Source: Hofstenia miamia (taxonomy: Eukaryota > Xenacoelomorpha > Acoela). Taken from it: a stretch of DNA of 64,000 nucleotides. Shown here in pieces: positions 21,922-33,500 of the stretch. The notes beneath the pieces are model-generated. The model was not told the origin of the DNA. It did no database searches and saw nothing but the letters and a program-made list of their open reading frames with translations. The stretch is from the NCBI GenBank assembly GCA_004352715.1, contig SCFE01000034.1, positions 1,949,441 to 2,013,440 on the forward strand, read 5' to 3'. The translations under genes were made by a program, and so were the position numbers. The first letter of the stretch is position 1; each line of letters begins with the position of its first letter.

Positions 21922-24133
21922 CCTAAATAATTTTGTGATGAATATATCTGGCGTTAAATATAAAGTACGTATTTAACGCCAATTTTAAACGTAATATACA
22001 GAAACATTTTTTTACTCAGTTTAATCAAAATTGTTGGTGTATACAATGTTTACAATATCTACACATAATATAGGCTTGCTTAGATGTTTCTACTACACAA
22101 TTCTTATAAAGACGAAAAATAACAACCCATTGGAAACATAGAAAAGTGGAAACAAGAAGTGAATGACAAATCGCCCGTATTTCAAACATTTTGTTTACTC
22201 AATAGAAAATAAGTTAGAGTTGCCTAGATTTTACCATTTATAATTGAGTGTATAAGTATTGATTTAATAACTGAATCATTTTAAATAAACAAACTCACAA
22301 TTTACTGCTTCAAATATTTAAATGAATTGTCCAATAAATTAAGAATCACACAGCCGCGGATTCCAGTTCGTTATTGACACCTTTGTTAATGTCGAATCCT
22401 AATTCAATAAATCGCTACAGATGGCATGGCCGTGTTTAAACTAAGCCATGGTGAGGCTTACTATATTCTAGTGAAATATTTATCGCGTGTACGAAATGTA
22501 AAAATCGACAAAATAGTATTCGCGTCATATGTGTACAAGATCATAGATACTACGATTAATTTATAATTTTCACGGTTAGCGATGGAAAATATCTGTGATT
22601 TATGACCTTCTATTGACAGATGTGGAATGACATTTGCAGAGGCTACTAAAAACCCCATAGTAATATAATTGAGTCCAAAAACTAAGATGAAGTAATAATC
22701 AAACACTTGTGAAGAATTCCAGCCAATCAACGTAATGCGGTGCAAGATTGAAACTAATAAATCAACTACTTGAAATAAATTCCTAATAAATTAAACAGAT
22801 GTTCCTTTCCAATTTTCCAAGATGTTCTTCCAAAGTAAATGAATTACTTTTGAAAATTACCAATGGAATATTTTCGCGTATGTTATTTCGTCAGAAAAGT
22901 ATTGCACATAGAAGATTAAAGAAGATAGCCAACAAAAATACTTGCACAAAGGCTTTTGCTTTTGCAAACTGATTTAATTAGTTGAAAAAAATATTCGATT
23001 CGCAAAATAATATAATGGGTATTGATAAAACGCGATAATTGGAAACCAATTTACAAGAATAATTTTAAAAATCCGAAAACCGAGTGCCGTGCGTTAAGGG
23101 AAGGAATGATCTGAGATAATAGAAAACGGTGATGGGGGAACACTATTCTGTTAATCCTCTCAGAAATAAGAACTGGCTTTTACGCATGTCAAAAATTCCC
23201 AATCCGCTCTGCACCCGCGCTCCAACAACAACAACAAATATTGAAATAAGTAATTAAAAAATTTCCAAAGGCCTAACTTTCCAGGAACAATTCCACTGAT
23301 GACAAGTCTTAAAAATTGAAAATAAAATTTGGAACATAAAACAAGCCTCTACAGTACCATTGTTAACACACCCTGTCCCAACCTTGAGAATAATTATGAA
23401 TAGAATCATTGTTAATAAATTGTGACAAGATTAATAAATCGACTTACTATAAAATTACATATAGCTTATGATTAAATTTATTAAATTAGTAAATAACATC
23501 AAATCATTTGTAGGGCAACATATGGACACAATATGTTGAGTAAGATGTGATAACCTCCATGTTGTAGGTAGCTATATATCTCTATGTAGTTCTGCACCTC
23601 AATATTTAAGAAAGTAGAATATGAAGAAATGAATTTAACTTGCATTTCGTATTTTTAAAGTTAGACAAATTCCAAAATTCTTTTGAACGACCTATTCTTA
23701 TAAATAAGATATCAGAAGAAAGTTTATTAAATAATAATAAGCCAGTGCAGAGAAAATAATCAAGAATTTAGTACCAGGACAAACTTTGCGTGCTACAAAT
23801 AAAATAAATGGGAGTATTTGGAAAAGCAAACTTAAATATTTACGTAATTGGCTGTATTTTGTTCAGCTTACAGTCTGATAAATTCGTTGATGATTCAGTT
23901 TTAATATAACAATTCATTTCCATAAGAATTATTAGCATTATACAGTAGGATAAAGACATTATCGCGAGAATAGAGAATAAAAAAAACTGACCAATGGACG
24001 CACGAGAAGAGCATAGGGAATTGCGTTGCGAAGAGCGCAGAGAATACTCTGAATAAGCGATAAAAGCAGAACAATCTGAAGCAGCGTCGGAAAAGTTGGC
24101 TCGTGCCGTTTGTACGCTGATAGTGCTCGGCAT
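3366..24133 (-). CDS. EML: EMAP-like protein (EML family), whole gene span with introns
   Basis: Microtubule-associated WD40 protein of the echinoderm-EMAP-like family, which binds microtubules and helps organise the spindle and cytoskeleton. Sixteen exons with GT-AG borders are traced from the start Met at 24,133 to the TAG at 3,366. A seventeenth, 39-nt exon is proposed to bridge the linker. Total coding length is about 2.43 kb (around 810 codons), close to EML1-type proteins. Domain order is as expected: short Ser-rich N-terminus, trimerisation coiled coil (exon 2), Ser/Ala/basic linker (exon 3), HELP motif (exon 5), then tandem WD40 blades to a C-terminal IMLWRIE. All junctions from exon 5 to exon 17 keep the reading frame. 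The only unresolved junction lies between exons 3 and 5. I cannot decide which vertebrate paralogue it matches; a single ancestral EML1/2/3/4-type gene is most likely. Confidence 0.95.
4114..4244 (-). CDS. EML: EML exon 16
   Basis: Encodes IWPEGADGTDINSADRSSD then NFVATSDDFGFVKLFNYPC. GVWPEGxDGTDINA and VADDFxxVxLFxYPC are conserved EML sequence. Donor AGG/GTAATT, phase 0. Confidence 0.97.
4348..4443 (-). CDS. EML: EML exon 15
   Basis: Encodes NNCKQCLDVQSMRDVAWD then RQSCVLGYSVI, corresponding to the CKxIDWxTxTCVLGFxVFG stretch. Phase 1 at both ends. Confidence 0.93.
   Translation of the reverse strand, partial: GLRITANNVSMFKACVTLLGTDKAVYLDIVL
4483..4570 (-). CDS. EML: EML exon 14, WD40 strand
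   Basis: Encodes GHTSYVTHLDWSCDGQYLV then SNSGDYEVLY, the GHSSxxTHLDWSxDxxxxxSNSGDYEILYW signature. Ends in phase 1, completing Trp with exon 15. Confidence 0.97.
5843..6029 (-). CDS. EML: EML exon 13, WD40 blades
   Basis: Encodes WFAMDLEKREVITMHTE, CISFSPDGTMVALGSHDNGI and YIYKVHEGGRRFAKIGKC. The SPDGxxxAxGSHDNxIYIY sequence is diagnostic for EML. Strong donor TTA/GTAAGT, phase 0. Confidence 0.97.
6106..6305 (-). CDS. EML: EML exon 12, WD40 blades
   Basis: Encodes GHSEELWGISINPNDDRFMT, CGLDKTIIYWD, KRPLWMKQ and CALHPSSPVAVIGTDVG. Matches GHTDELWGLATHP and the following D+xxxxW blade. Ends in phase 2 and joins exon 13 as Arg. Confidence 0.97.
6708..6836 (-). CDS. EML: EML exon 11, WD40 strand
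   Basis: Encodes NFGGVRLLTMSNESQIIVGT then TRNSILEGT, equivalent to GTIRAVAExxxxxxLVGTxRNxIL in EML. 43 codons; donor ATG/GTATGT. Confidence 0.95.
6975..7229 (-). CDS. EML: EML exon 10, WD40 blades
   Basis: Encodes RYEKPKFVLCLAFDDEGLVI, GDSNGNIFFWS, EAHDGGVFSLYC and LLSGGKDGRINLFD. YEKPKFVxCLAF and the TGDSxGxxxxW and AHDGxVF motifs are characteristic of EML propellers. 85 codons, phase 0. Confidence 0.97.
7906..8040 (-). CDS. EML: EML exon 9, WD40 strand
   Basis: Encodes VTDVQFHPSKDNCIIMCGK then NQLIFWTYDGEKLTKKSG, equivalent to the EFHPTDxxxIITCGKxxIFFW blade. 45 codons, phase 0; donor GAG/GTAGTT. Confidence 0.95.
8584..8679 (-). CDS. EML: EML exon 8, WD40 strand
   Basis: Encodes DTGILLAAVDESNEHAISIW then NWSDSKKLIDQK, matching the EML DDSNEHMLTVWDW strand. 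Exactly 32 codons, phase 0 at both ends. Confidence 0.95.
8726..8827 (-). CDS. EML: EML exon 7, WD40 strand
   Basis: Encodes PHIRIWNALNLQTSRVIG then FGRAVCCLSFSIV, equivalent to HVRVWDS...RGVxCLDFS in EML. Donor ATTGTG/GTTTGC is weak but in frame (34 codons). Confidence 0.93.
8896..8968 (-). CDS. EML: EML exon 6, WD40 strand
   Basis: Encodes SFALHPDKITVASGQVAG then HSEKEGK, matching the HPDKxxxATGQxAG blade of EML. Donor GCAAG/GTAAGA, phase 0. Confidence 0.95.
9237..9513 (-). CDS. EML: EML exon 5, HELP motif and first propeller strand
   Basis: Acceptor TTCCTATTTAG; donor AAGAG/GTTGAA (phase 2). Encodes GHAKMYLKGRAVTVYAP, LDWVLGYRGRDARNNIFVV and TGEICYFVAGVVVL, then RHYTEHTDDVK. These are the hallmark HELP (hydrophobic EMAP-like) sequences, including GYRG and the TGEIxYFxAxVVVL core. 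Confidence 0.97.
10351..10389 (-). CDS. EML: candidate EML micro-exon 4 (39 nt)
   Basis: Bounded by GTTATTAG and a strong donor CTCA/GTAAGT. In the frame that fits exon 5 it encodes AMIKKLITECEL plus the first base of Ser, leading into EGHAKMYLKGR of exon 5. Both borders are phase 1. It lies in the right place between exons 3 and 5. An identical copy is at 11,882-11,920 because this region is duplicated in the assembly. No homology is recognised, so the call rests on splice sites, phase and position. Confidence 0.35.
10944..11566. mobile_element. about 620-bp insertion present in only one of the two copies
   Basis: Copy 1 reads TTCATTGAAAAATTTCTAGA straight through. Copy 2 has extra sequence between GAAAAATT and TAGAAATT, which resemble an 8-bp target duplication. 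No coding frame or terminal inverted repeats seen. It could equally be a deletion in copy 1. Confidence 0.45.
11882..11920 (-). other. second assembled copy of the candidate EML micro-exon
   Basis: Identical to 10,351-10,389 including its splice borders. Counted as the other allele of the same exon, not an additional exon. Confidence 0.35.
12187..12816 (+). mobile_element. internally deleted Tc1/mariner-type transposon
   Basis: Inverted ends CAGGGTGTTTCAAAAGTAAT... and, on the other strand, CAGGGTGTGTCAAAATTAGC..., flanked by TA on both sides as expected for this superfamily. Inside, DTRLEILKLYYKNGDSATAA is the N-terminal helix-turn-helix of the transposase. About 25 codons later the sequence jumps to the far C-terminus (SSDLSPLDFYLWSTLK, containing a catalytic Asp) and then LDDLKRRIIEEVDSL. 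The catalytic core between is missing and a 1-nt shift follows NQP, so it cannot be autonomous. Only its left end (from 10,656) is present in the first haplotype copy. Confidence 0.85.
12817..14537. other. EML intron with N gap 13,090-13,526; no gene seen
   Basis: Contains a 437-N gap followed by a short TA run. A missing linker exon of EML could lie in the gap. Nothing else is recognised. Confidence 0.5.
14538..15465. repeat. second haplotype-type tandem duplication
   Basis: Sequence starting GGTCATATACACGG at 14,538 restarts at 15,067, right after a single N (15,066). Both copies end in AAATACTCCCTCCCCATT. Copy 1 carries about 150 extra bases (around 14,668-14,816) absent from copy 2, and copy 2 has a few bases copy 1 lacks. 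This again points to two alleles joined in series. Confidence 0.85.
15466..18085. other. EML intron; no gene seen
   Basis: AT-rich, only short open frames without recognisable domains or consistent splice context. Confidence 0.5.
18086..18221 (-). CDS. EML: EML exon 3, Ser/Ala/Lys linker (3' border uncertain)
   Basis: Acceptor CTATTTTAG, in phase with exon 2. Encodes AKSPGQAMTASRSAAPLL, then SAAKGKRGTTPDYRKS, a low-complexity basic linker like the region between the coiled coil and HELP in EML proteins. The best-looking donor (GG/GTGTGT at 18,085) leaves phase 2, which joins in frame neither to exon 5 nor to the candidate micro-exon. Alternative GT sites at TCAA/GTGACG or GGGT/GTGTGC would leave phase 1. 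Confidence 0.75.
18222..21096. other. EML intron 2, remainder
   Basis: Apart from the MITE at 19,855-20,079 I see no gene or RNA. Confidence 0.5.
19855..20079. mobile_element. hAT-like MITE in EML intron 2
   Basis: Ends in inverted TAATGGTTCTTAAACCATGC and, on the other strand, TTAGTGGTTCTTAAACATCA, separated by about 225 bases. CAGTGGTTCTTAA-type ends are usual for hAT-derived non-autonomous elements. I could not find a clean 8-bp target duplication. Confidence 0.55.
21097..21318 (-). CDS. EML: EML exon 2, trimerisation coiled coil
   Basis: Acceptor TTATTATAG; donor AAAAG/GTTTGT. Encodes a heptad-rich segment (LLTRITTLETQVSHQADEIL, then LRSALADAVRRLDEVEA) matching the EML N-terminal coiled coil with its typical LKSALADxxRRL core. 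A Ser/Thr/Pro stretch follows (SNRRPNTAPI...RPTTASK). Confidence 0.92.
21664..21777. repeat. 59-bp direct tandem duplication
   Basis: ATAAATCACATACAAATATT through TTCTGTGATCTTGAA occurs twice back to back, with one base difference (CATTAGCG versus CATGAGCG). Confidence 0.85.
21886..21917. repeat. TA microsatellite
   Basis: About 14 TA dinucleotides in EML intron 1. Confidence 0.9.
21918..23991. other. EML intron 1, remainder; no gene seen
   Basis: No supported coding or RNA feature. ACACACCCTGTCCCA near 23,367 resembles a transposon tip, but no partner is found. Confidence 0.5.
23992..24133 (-). CDS. EML: EML exon 1 (start codon)
   Basis: Starts at Met (MPSTISVQTARANF...) and ends ATTG/GTCAGT in phase 1. 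The leftover G plus the AT opening exon 2 gives Asp, so the frame joins exactly. It is Ser/Ala-rich and noticeably richer in GC than its surroundings. The reading frame is open upstream of this Met, but 24,133 is the first ATG I see. Confidence 0.8.
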
Positions 24134-27100
24134 CTCCAAAAAACTACTGGCAATATGTGTTAGCGCAATGGGAAGCACAACAGCTGTCGTCGTCGCTTGA
24201 CTCAGGCGTGGAAATAGAATAAAGTCATGCGTAGCAAATAGCCGCTCATCATCAATTATTAATAACTGTTACAAAATTAATCCAGTTGCGACTTCCAAGG
24301 AAAGGAAACTAGTTCAAACAATATTCCATGGAAAACCCCTTTCCCAAATCCATCTTATGGAAAATCAAAAAAACTTTTAGAGCATACTTAAAATTTAATT
24401 TTTGGCCTTCGCTATACTTTTCAGACAGTATGCAATTCGATCACTTTTTTTGAAGCTGTTGGGCTTAATGTACAAAAATTGGAAAATTTCAATAAGAAGA
24501 GCTATCAAAATTGGATTTCTAAAATTGTTATTTTCCTTATAAATATATAATTATAATTCCATCAAACAACTTTTTCGGTGTAGTTATATTTCAAAATATC
24601 CGTATGGAGCAGTAAAGTGGAATTGCAAAAAATACATTTTTACATTTGCCTATATAAATTTAAACAGCCTGTCCCAGCATTCAAATACATACGTAAGGTA
24701 TTAGTATCGAATTCCCTATTTTGACTTTCAAGAAAAGCGACAAACGACTCCAAAAACAAAACATCTATAAGCACAACGTAACTAAATCCAAAAATGGACG
24801 TTTGCTTATGAAGTACTTTTAGATGGAATACTAGTTGCTGGTATTGTACAAAGTTTTGGGCAAATTTAGATAGATTGAGCATTGCAGACTTATTGTTATT
24901 CCATCAGAATAGGGGGTTGTCACTTGTGGCAGTCCTTTTTAGGAGTATATATGGAACAAGCTTCCTCAACCAAACCAGCAATATTCGAAAATCTAGTTAG
25001 AACATGTAATCCAAGTTCGAACATCTACTTTTTCGGCGAAAATGTTCGAATATCGACATTTCAAGCTCGTCAATAGGGTTCAAGATTCGTACTGTTTGAA
25101 AATATGTATTAACAAGAACACTGGCATATTTTTTTAGAATTTAATCTATAAAACAAGCTTGTCAATACAAAAATATCTGTCAATTAAATATTTTCATTTT
25201 AAATTTGAAATGTTCGATTCAAATATTTTAAATATTTTTTGTTTTAATAATCATAATATAATTCCATAAACTACTATACCTATTTATAATATATTAAAAC
25301 ATGTAAGATGGCATAACTAGGAAATCAGTTTCCGAAGAAAAACGCACATAACAAAATTGAATTAGAGTACATTAACAACTTCTTTTAAATATGAATCAAC
25401 TATGATCAATTGTTTGAAATCAAATTATTATAAAAAAATTCTGAAAGTTATGCTACATTTTTCATGAATAGCTTAATTACTAATTGCAATTATAGCGAGT
25501 GGTTTTTAAGATTTAATTATCATTTTTAAGTAAAACTTAATTTTTATGTTAAGAATTCTGATCTCATATGAATCACAAGGTTAAAAGTATAAAAAAGTGG
25601 CTTATTTCAATCTCACTAATTAAGAACTTAATATAACACAAATATGTTGTAAATCTTCCAGCGAGCTACAGAAGTCATCCTGTTACAATGTCATTCTGTG
25701 GTAAACATATAGGCGCACATAAATTAGATGCAATATGTTAGGTCAAATAACTGCCATTATTTAAAGCATGGCGATTACAAATGCAACAAAACTAATAACT
25801 CATTATGCTGCTACAACATAATAAGCCATCAATTTTCCCAAAAATTTATGAGTGAACAGAATTTATCTCGCATACGCCCCATCTCAAATTATGGAGTAAA
25901 TTTTTCAAAGTATAGACTATGTAAAATGTAGAGTGACTAAAATCAATGCGATTATTACAAGTAGACACATAGAAATGTTTTGAACGTTTAACACATCTCA
26001 TTGTAATTTAGCTATCAAACTAAACTTGCGCAACGTAATGAACACTTAAGCGCTGCCACATAAAATAAGAATTCACACTGTAATCAGTAAACACATTTAT
26101 AAACGCAATGGCAAATGGTCTTGAATAGTAAATATTAACAAGTAAACCTACCAGGCATGTTTGCACACTGTGAGCGCTTAGCTTTCATCGATTAATAAAC
26201 TTGATTCTCAAGTTTGCCTCAGATTTGCAGAAGGACTCTTAGCGCATATGGCATCTCCTTAGATTTTTGATCTCCAAGAAAGCGTATACAATTTAATGCC
26301 TTGTTAAATAAATGTGAGACATTTTTCGTAGCTGAGGGTGAACAATGAGAATAGGAAACATTTACAAAACTTGTAGAATACCAAAAATATTAACCTAGAA
26401 TCGATTATTCGGTATTTTGTTTTTTAGACATTATTAGGTAATCTGCTTAATAGGTAAAAAGTAAACATTAATTCCAATCTTTAGAAAAATCACATTGAAC
26501 TTTAAAACAGCGGGAACTGAGTTAAGTGCACACATACTAAATTTTCTAAAAGCAGCATTAAATAACTTCTCTCTGAAATATTAATGCTGACATGAAGAGA
26601 ATAAGTAAATCTCTCGCCAATTGGTGAAACTTTAGCTCACACCAAATGAAATTTTTCTATTTCTTTACCTTACTAAGTACTTTTTCTTAAAATTTTCACT
26701 TACATAACTTGTTTAAAACACGTGAAAATTTTGAGTTATTCAAAATGTGCTGAAAAGATTCTGCTAAAAAATCCGAACGATAGCATGATAATAACCAAGG
26801 CCATTTAAAGTTAATAAATTCATTTATAGTACAGATGTGAAATATCTAAAAAACAAAATGTTACGTTCGTAATGGAAGACATTTATTTTTCATAAAGTCC
26901 CACTTGAACAGTTGGGGCGAAATCTTATTGCATGAGTGTTTTCAAAGAATAAATTCTTGACAATCTCAATAAATATTATAATTATAGTGACGTAACTAAA
27001 TGATAATGATTTTAAGTAACTTTTGGCTACAAACTAAAAGTGATTATTAACATGGTTAAAAAGTCACATGGATGGAATTGACATTTAAAGTGAAATTATA

Positions 27101-30100
27101 CTGTTGCAAATGAATGAATTGAAACAAATCCAAACTGTGCACTTTAAAGTGAATGTGTATGCTTACATGATGTAAGAAAGTGTGATTGATAGAATAGTTT
27201 AATTCGAAATGAATCAACGATGAGCCGGAATTTCTGCTTTATAGTTGTGAGAGGTCAATTAAATATTTATTGGTTATGAGTTGAATTAATAAAATTCCAC
27301 ATTATTAGGCACTTGAAATACTAAAGACAGCTGTCTCCAACATTTACAAATCTGCATAGTAATAAATAGAAATGCTCGAAATACACAACAATTAATAATT
27401 AACCGTGTTATGTATCAAGTGATATAGAAACTCTGATTAACCAGAATTATACAAGTCCTACAATAAGGATTTGGTTTTCCTGAGCCTAGAAACTTAGGAT
27501 ACATACAAGAACTTACTATTTCCAATGCGAAGTGTTTTCGTACAGTTAAAGTCTCTCATCTTGCACAAAAATAGCAGAAAATTCGACACAAAAAACGACG
27601 CACCGATGCGTAAAAGACAATGTGCCTTTTGTCAAACGCAGTCAACTGTTAACTAGCAATTTGATCATTATTCAAAATATGTAATTTATGGATGCAGGTC
27701 ATACCATACTAACACACATTCTGTAAAGCACACACATCTATCAAAATTTATCGATACTAAAGAAAATACTGCAGACCTTACACTACATTATAAAAGTGAA
27801 AGGAATATAAAAAGCAAAAACTAATTAAATTCTTTTCAAAGTGAGCATGTCTAGAATATTGAATGCAATTGGATATGCTTTAAGTATTGCACACCTCAAC
27901 TGGAGAAAATAAAATGTTAAATGAATCAAAGTATTAAAGTTAGAGGTCTTAATTAGAAATCAGCTATAAAATTCGTCGGCATACAACAATTGAAAAGGAT
28001 ATAAACGTATTCAGATTTTAATATTGCTAGATGTCAACCAAGTAGGTATGGTTCCACAATTCCCAATAAGAGAGACACAATTTTAAAAGATATTTATCGG
28101 AAATTCAATCCAACAGAAACTTGCAAAAAAGCAGAAACCAATTGAAAAATGTATTCTGCCACATTATAATTCCTAAATTATCTAAAATTATTTAGAAATC
28201 ATCAGTGATAAAATATGATAAATTTGATGTGAAATCCCTTTTTACAAATATTCTCAATTCCAATACCAGACAATAAGATTTATATGACACTTAATGCATT
28301 ACCGAAACTATTAAACAGTATGTGCATGAATTTAAAGTTATTTACAATGCTATGAAATTTTTATCAGCAAAATAAACGTCAATGACATTCCTAGCACTTT
28401 ATATAATTAAAATTTCAAAAAACGAAAACTACATTTTGTAATGAATGAGATTGATCACTATGACGATTATTTTTTTGACCTAAAACCTAGTATTTGAAAC
28501 AAAAAAATTAACCAGAGAACCACAATTTTAAGAAATTTTGACCAAATAATGAATTTCAAACTAAGTATGTATTTGTTGAGACGTTTTACTGTTTACAGAC
28601 CTGGAAAAGGCTTGGTTCAAGAATGGCATTAGAAACTTAGTGTCACTTGAAATTTTTACAAAAATTTGAGAAATTTTCTAAATAAATATTTTGATTCAAA
28701 AATATAATTTAGACCTAACAAAATATTTTTTTAAATTTTGTAGCATTGCAAAATATTTGCAAATTTTGAGTCCTTGATGTCTAAACAGATTGTGCAATGT
28801 TTTTTCCAAAAAACTATTGACTTTAATGACATTTAATAACTTCAAAATGTATTACTGAAAAAACCATTTTTAAAAAAGCTTGTTTCTTCTCCCAGCCCTG
28901 TCAAGATGTACCGGTTTGTAATATGTGGCATGCAATTCTCATCAGGAGATTCTATGGGAGTCCAGTATAAGGAATCTTACTTTAATCACACAAAAGCTGT
29001 GGTGGGAATGGAATAAGAATAGAAAAGGTGTCCAATGGCCAGCATCGGAAATATTATTAGATATAAATATCAAAAACAATTTCAAACTGCTAGATAAATA
29101 ACCGATTACCAACTTTGATTGATATCAAAATATTGCATTATACTCAAATTGATATTAACTGAGACGACAAAGTCAATTAAATTGGCATTTTACTGATTAT
29201 TCAAATATATAGATAAATTTTGAATCAAAACTATTGCATTTGTAAAATAATAAACACATTCGTAAATATTACAGAAAATTCATAAAGATATCATATAGAC
29301 AATAAGGATGCTTACATTTCTAGATAGTTAATGTAGTATCTTGTATTTAGCACACAATAAAAAGAAATATATGGCAAATTCTGTTAAAATGTAATAATCT
29401 TTCAAATGAGTTAGCCAGTTTCCTTTTATATTAGTTTTACGTGTAACATTAACAATTGCAAATCGATGCATAACGAAATAGAGAAAATTGTTCATTGCAG
29501 GAAATAAGTATGCATAAAAAGTGTTGAACCTGCTATGATGCTTATAAAGAATTTATGAGAAAAAAGAAATATAGGCTTTTTAAACTGAAACGGACATATT
29601 TTTAGAAATCCAACATAAAATTGAAAATGAATTTTAATTCAGTTAAACACACTAACTGTGCGACTTCATCAATTTGTTTCTGAAAAAAAAGATACGGAGG
29701 TTCCTCAAATACAGAAATATGGTTCTGTTTGAAAGTGCAAATGTTCTAGACCTACATATAAAATATTCCATTTCATGTGGTTACTGGACTTAAGTGATGT
29801 TATTCATAAATTTTACTCAATTTATCAAAAGTTCTCTCCAATTTCCAACTAAAACGCCCTAAATATTTTAAAAACATTATTAACATTAGTCGTGAATGCC
29901 CCAAGTGCATTCATTTATGATCCAAGACTCATACTCACCCAAATTGTCTCAGATTTTGCTACAACTTAGTCACATCGCACTAGAAAGTACAGAGAAAATC
30001 TTGATATACATACTATTTAAAAATAGTTACCTGTACCATTGGCATATCCATTAAAAATGTGTCCAAAAGAACAAAATTGCATTTTACTATTTTTTGTATA

Positions 30101-30519
30101 TATATGAACTGTTACAAAATGGAACTCTTTGATATTAATCAAGACAGTCAATTTAATGTGGTTTAGTAAAATATTTTATGTGCTGTGATGCAATTTCGGC
30201 CATAAAAATGCACGAAGGTTAGTGTTTCACGAAATAAAGATACAGTACGTCAGGACTGGGTTGGTTCCCAATTCTTGTTAAATTTTTGGATTGTGATATG
30301 AAAATGGACTGGGTTACCGCTTCAATGAAATGTGGGTGATGGTCAATGAACGACAATATGCATGCACGTTTGTAAAATTTCCAAATAAAATCATTTACTT
30401 TTGTGTAATATAATCTATATACCAATTTTTACTCTAATGTATTTTATATACATCTCTTTTCAAACGTGGTTATTTCTATTGGTCATGAAGAAAATGTCTG
30501 CAGACGAATTGAATTGTAG

Positions 30520-30558
<39 letters not shown>

Positions 30559-33500
30559 CATTGTAATAATTTGAATGCACTTATAGGATTTAATGTCATT
30601 TCTATATGTTCTCTGTCTTCCCTATTCAAAAAATGTTAGCATATATATAATTATATANNNNNNNTATATATATATATATATATATATGAGGGGAATTCCA
30701 AAATTTTTTTGTTTTCAATAATAAAATTTCCCACGATTTATTAAATTACGTCATGCCCTGTGCTCATTTAAATTTTACATAAGAGGTAAATAACCAGTAT
30801 AAAACGCGTTTGTTAATGTCACGGCAAAAATAAAATGTAATTACTAAGTTGCATTTAATATTCATATTTGTTAGCCAAATGCGGAGGATGCCTGTTTCCA
30901 CTTCCCTCCTCCCTCTCCATGTTCATAAATATATACCTTAAAGTTTTTGTGGAGAATCTCAAAAAACATGCCATTTTTGAAAGATATGTTTCGATTTTGC
31001 ATATATTACAAATTATACTTTTATAGAAATTTAAGAAAATAATTGAACCTCGTCCCAGTTGAAAGACAATTAAATTAAATTACAATTGTTGTAAAACTTT
31101 GATTATTCTTTTACTTCTAGTACGTTAAATTTTCCATTACCAGATAATATGTACCATTTTAAGCAAATTTTGTAAATACTAGCCAATACTTTAAAGATTA
31201 TGCAAAAAAAATTTAAATACTAATCTTTAAACATAAATTATAATTTTAAGAAGCTAGAAATCAAGATTGGAATCGGAGGACAGGATAATTTTAAACCTTG
31301 ATAAATCGATAGAAAAAAATTAATGGCTTAGTATTTATTTCTGATAGATTAAGCGTTTGTCAAAGGCTCAAACGCGGTTCGGAAAGATATGTTGTGTAAT
31401 TCAGATACATAGTGGCAGAGTCTCCTAACCAAAAAATTTATCAGAAATGATGCAAAATATTTTCGACGTTAATTCTGATCTCTATCGTAGAATTATTACC
31501 CCTATTTTTCATGCAGCTCAACATCTAGATTATTACATTGTATCATACCAATTCTTTTACACTTAAGTTTAAAAAATTTAGTCCCATTGAACAGATATTG
31601 TGCCGCGAAAGGGGACATCTTGATTTCAACCATTCAATATAGACATTATAGAAATGTTGAAACATTATTACAACACACAGATGCTAAAAAAGTACATTAC
31701 AAATGGCAATGACACAATGACGGTAATTTTGAAGAAATAGATAAGTCATGTCATGATGATGATTTTCTAGGTGAATTTAAATAATGAGTGCAGTCGATCA
31801 AACTGGTTAAATTCATTGTTGAAATTAGTGAAGGAATGCAGCCGATGTGGATGAAATGGCTCAAATAATATATAAAAGGCATTGAGCGCTTTTGAAAGAT
31901 TACGTCCCCGCCCATTGTGCATGGAATTTTCTTCTGAATGTACGTATTCGTTCAGGCTCAAAAGTAAACTGATTAGCAATTAATTCATCACGATTAATTA
32001 AATTACTGACATTATCAAGCAAAGAGAAAAAAGAGGTCAAATATAGATTTTGTCGCTATAACTTGGCATCATTTTGTTGGGTCAGACACCATAGTTGCAT
32101 GCCAATTTTCAATATTTAAGTAACTAAAGTTTTCTGCTAAAATAAGTTTGACCCATAATTTATATTCAAAGTCATACGACCGGACTCAATCATAATTTTA
32201 GCACATATGACCCAAACTGACCAACTTTCGGGTCCAAACGACCCACTTACAACTCTGGAATTATCACCGCAATTGATTGCGACAGCGCTATTATTGTAAA
32301 CCTATATTTTCGTTAATACACTTGTCTATAGTTGAACATCATTCTATATTTTTGGATCAGAACAGCGAATACAATTGTGCCTGGTATATAAGCATAAGAT
32401 TAAAAAATTACATAACTTGCATAACTATATTCTTATGCGATTGAATCCAAATTACAACAATAAAGAAATGTTTTGGAAGGGCGTTTTGTTAGGAAAATTA
32501 TAGGAGGCGCTGTTTAGTTCTATATACGTTTCCGTATAATTGATATAATAATTACAAAACATGTTCCACGTAATGTATACAAAAAATTCGATTCTGTTCA
32601 GTTAAATACTTTCCTAGCTTAATTGAAATCCTCCGAAATGTACAAACATAGAGCGCTTTTTATAAGATACAAAACAAGGAGTAAGGCCCGCGTAAGTGAT
32701 AAAAATTTTGTTGCTAATCCATTTATAGCGTGCAATGTGATATGATAATTTTGAAATAATTTTAACTTCTCCAATGTAAAAATGCGCTTAATTTGCAGAA
32801 AAAAAGAAAATTATTACCATTTCTAGTTGTGTTGAAAAATGGAAAGACTTAACTTCTTGCAACCATAATAACTATATATAAAAATGCAAAAATCTAAAAT
32901 TGCCGAGGAAAACCTAAACAAATTTATATATTTTTCAAAAAATTTAAGTTTCAATCATTTAAGCATGGAATCCCCGTATGAAGCACCGGTTAATAAAAAG
33001 CAAATATATGGACCACTATGCATAATTTAAGAGGCTGTTGAATTCGAAAGCTTTGTTATCCATGAAAATGGCTGTTTTAAATAACAAGTTTGTATGCATA
33101 AAAATGGGTGAGAAGATACCAAGAAATTTTATAATGAGGCTACATTGAACATTAGATACAAACTGAAATAGCTCTGTAATGAATAGATATAATTTAATCT
33201 CAACTTAGCTTTGTGCAAAACTGCAAGCTACCACATACATGCAAGCTGTTAAAAGTAGGCCCGCCATAGGGTAATAGGGGACTTTCCACAAAAAAATTAA
33301 AAACCGCCAGAATGCTATTATATAGCATCAATAGAAAAATGTTTATAGTAAGTTGTCAGGATTCATATATTAAGTATTTTCAAGATATTCAGCACTAAAC
33401 ATGAATTTTTGCTGAAACGTCAAGGGACCCAATCAAAGTTTTACGCAAATGTGGCAATATACAGTGCTTTCGCATTTATCCATGCCATTTTGCCCTGGAA

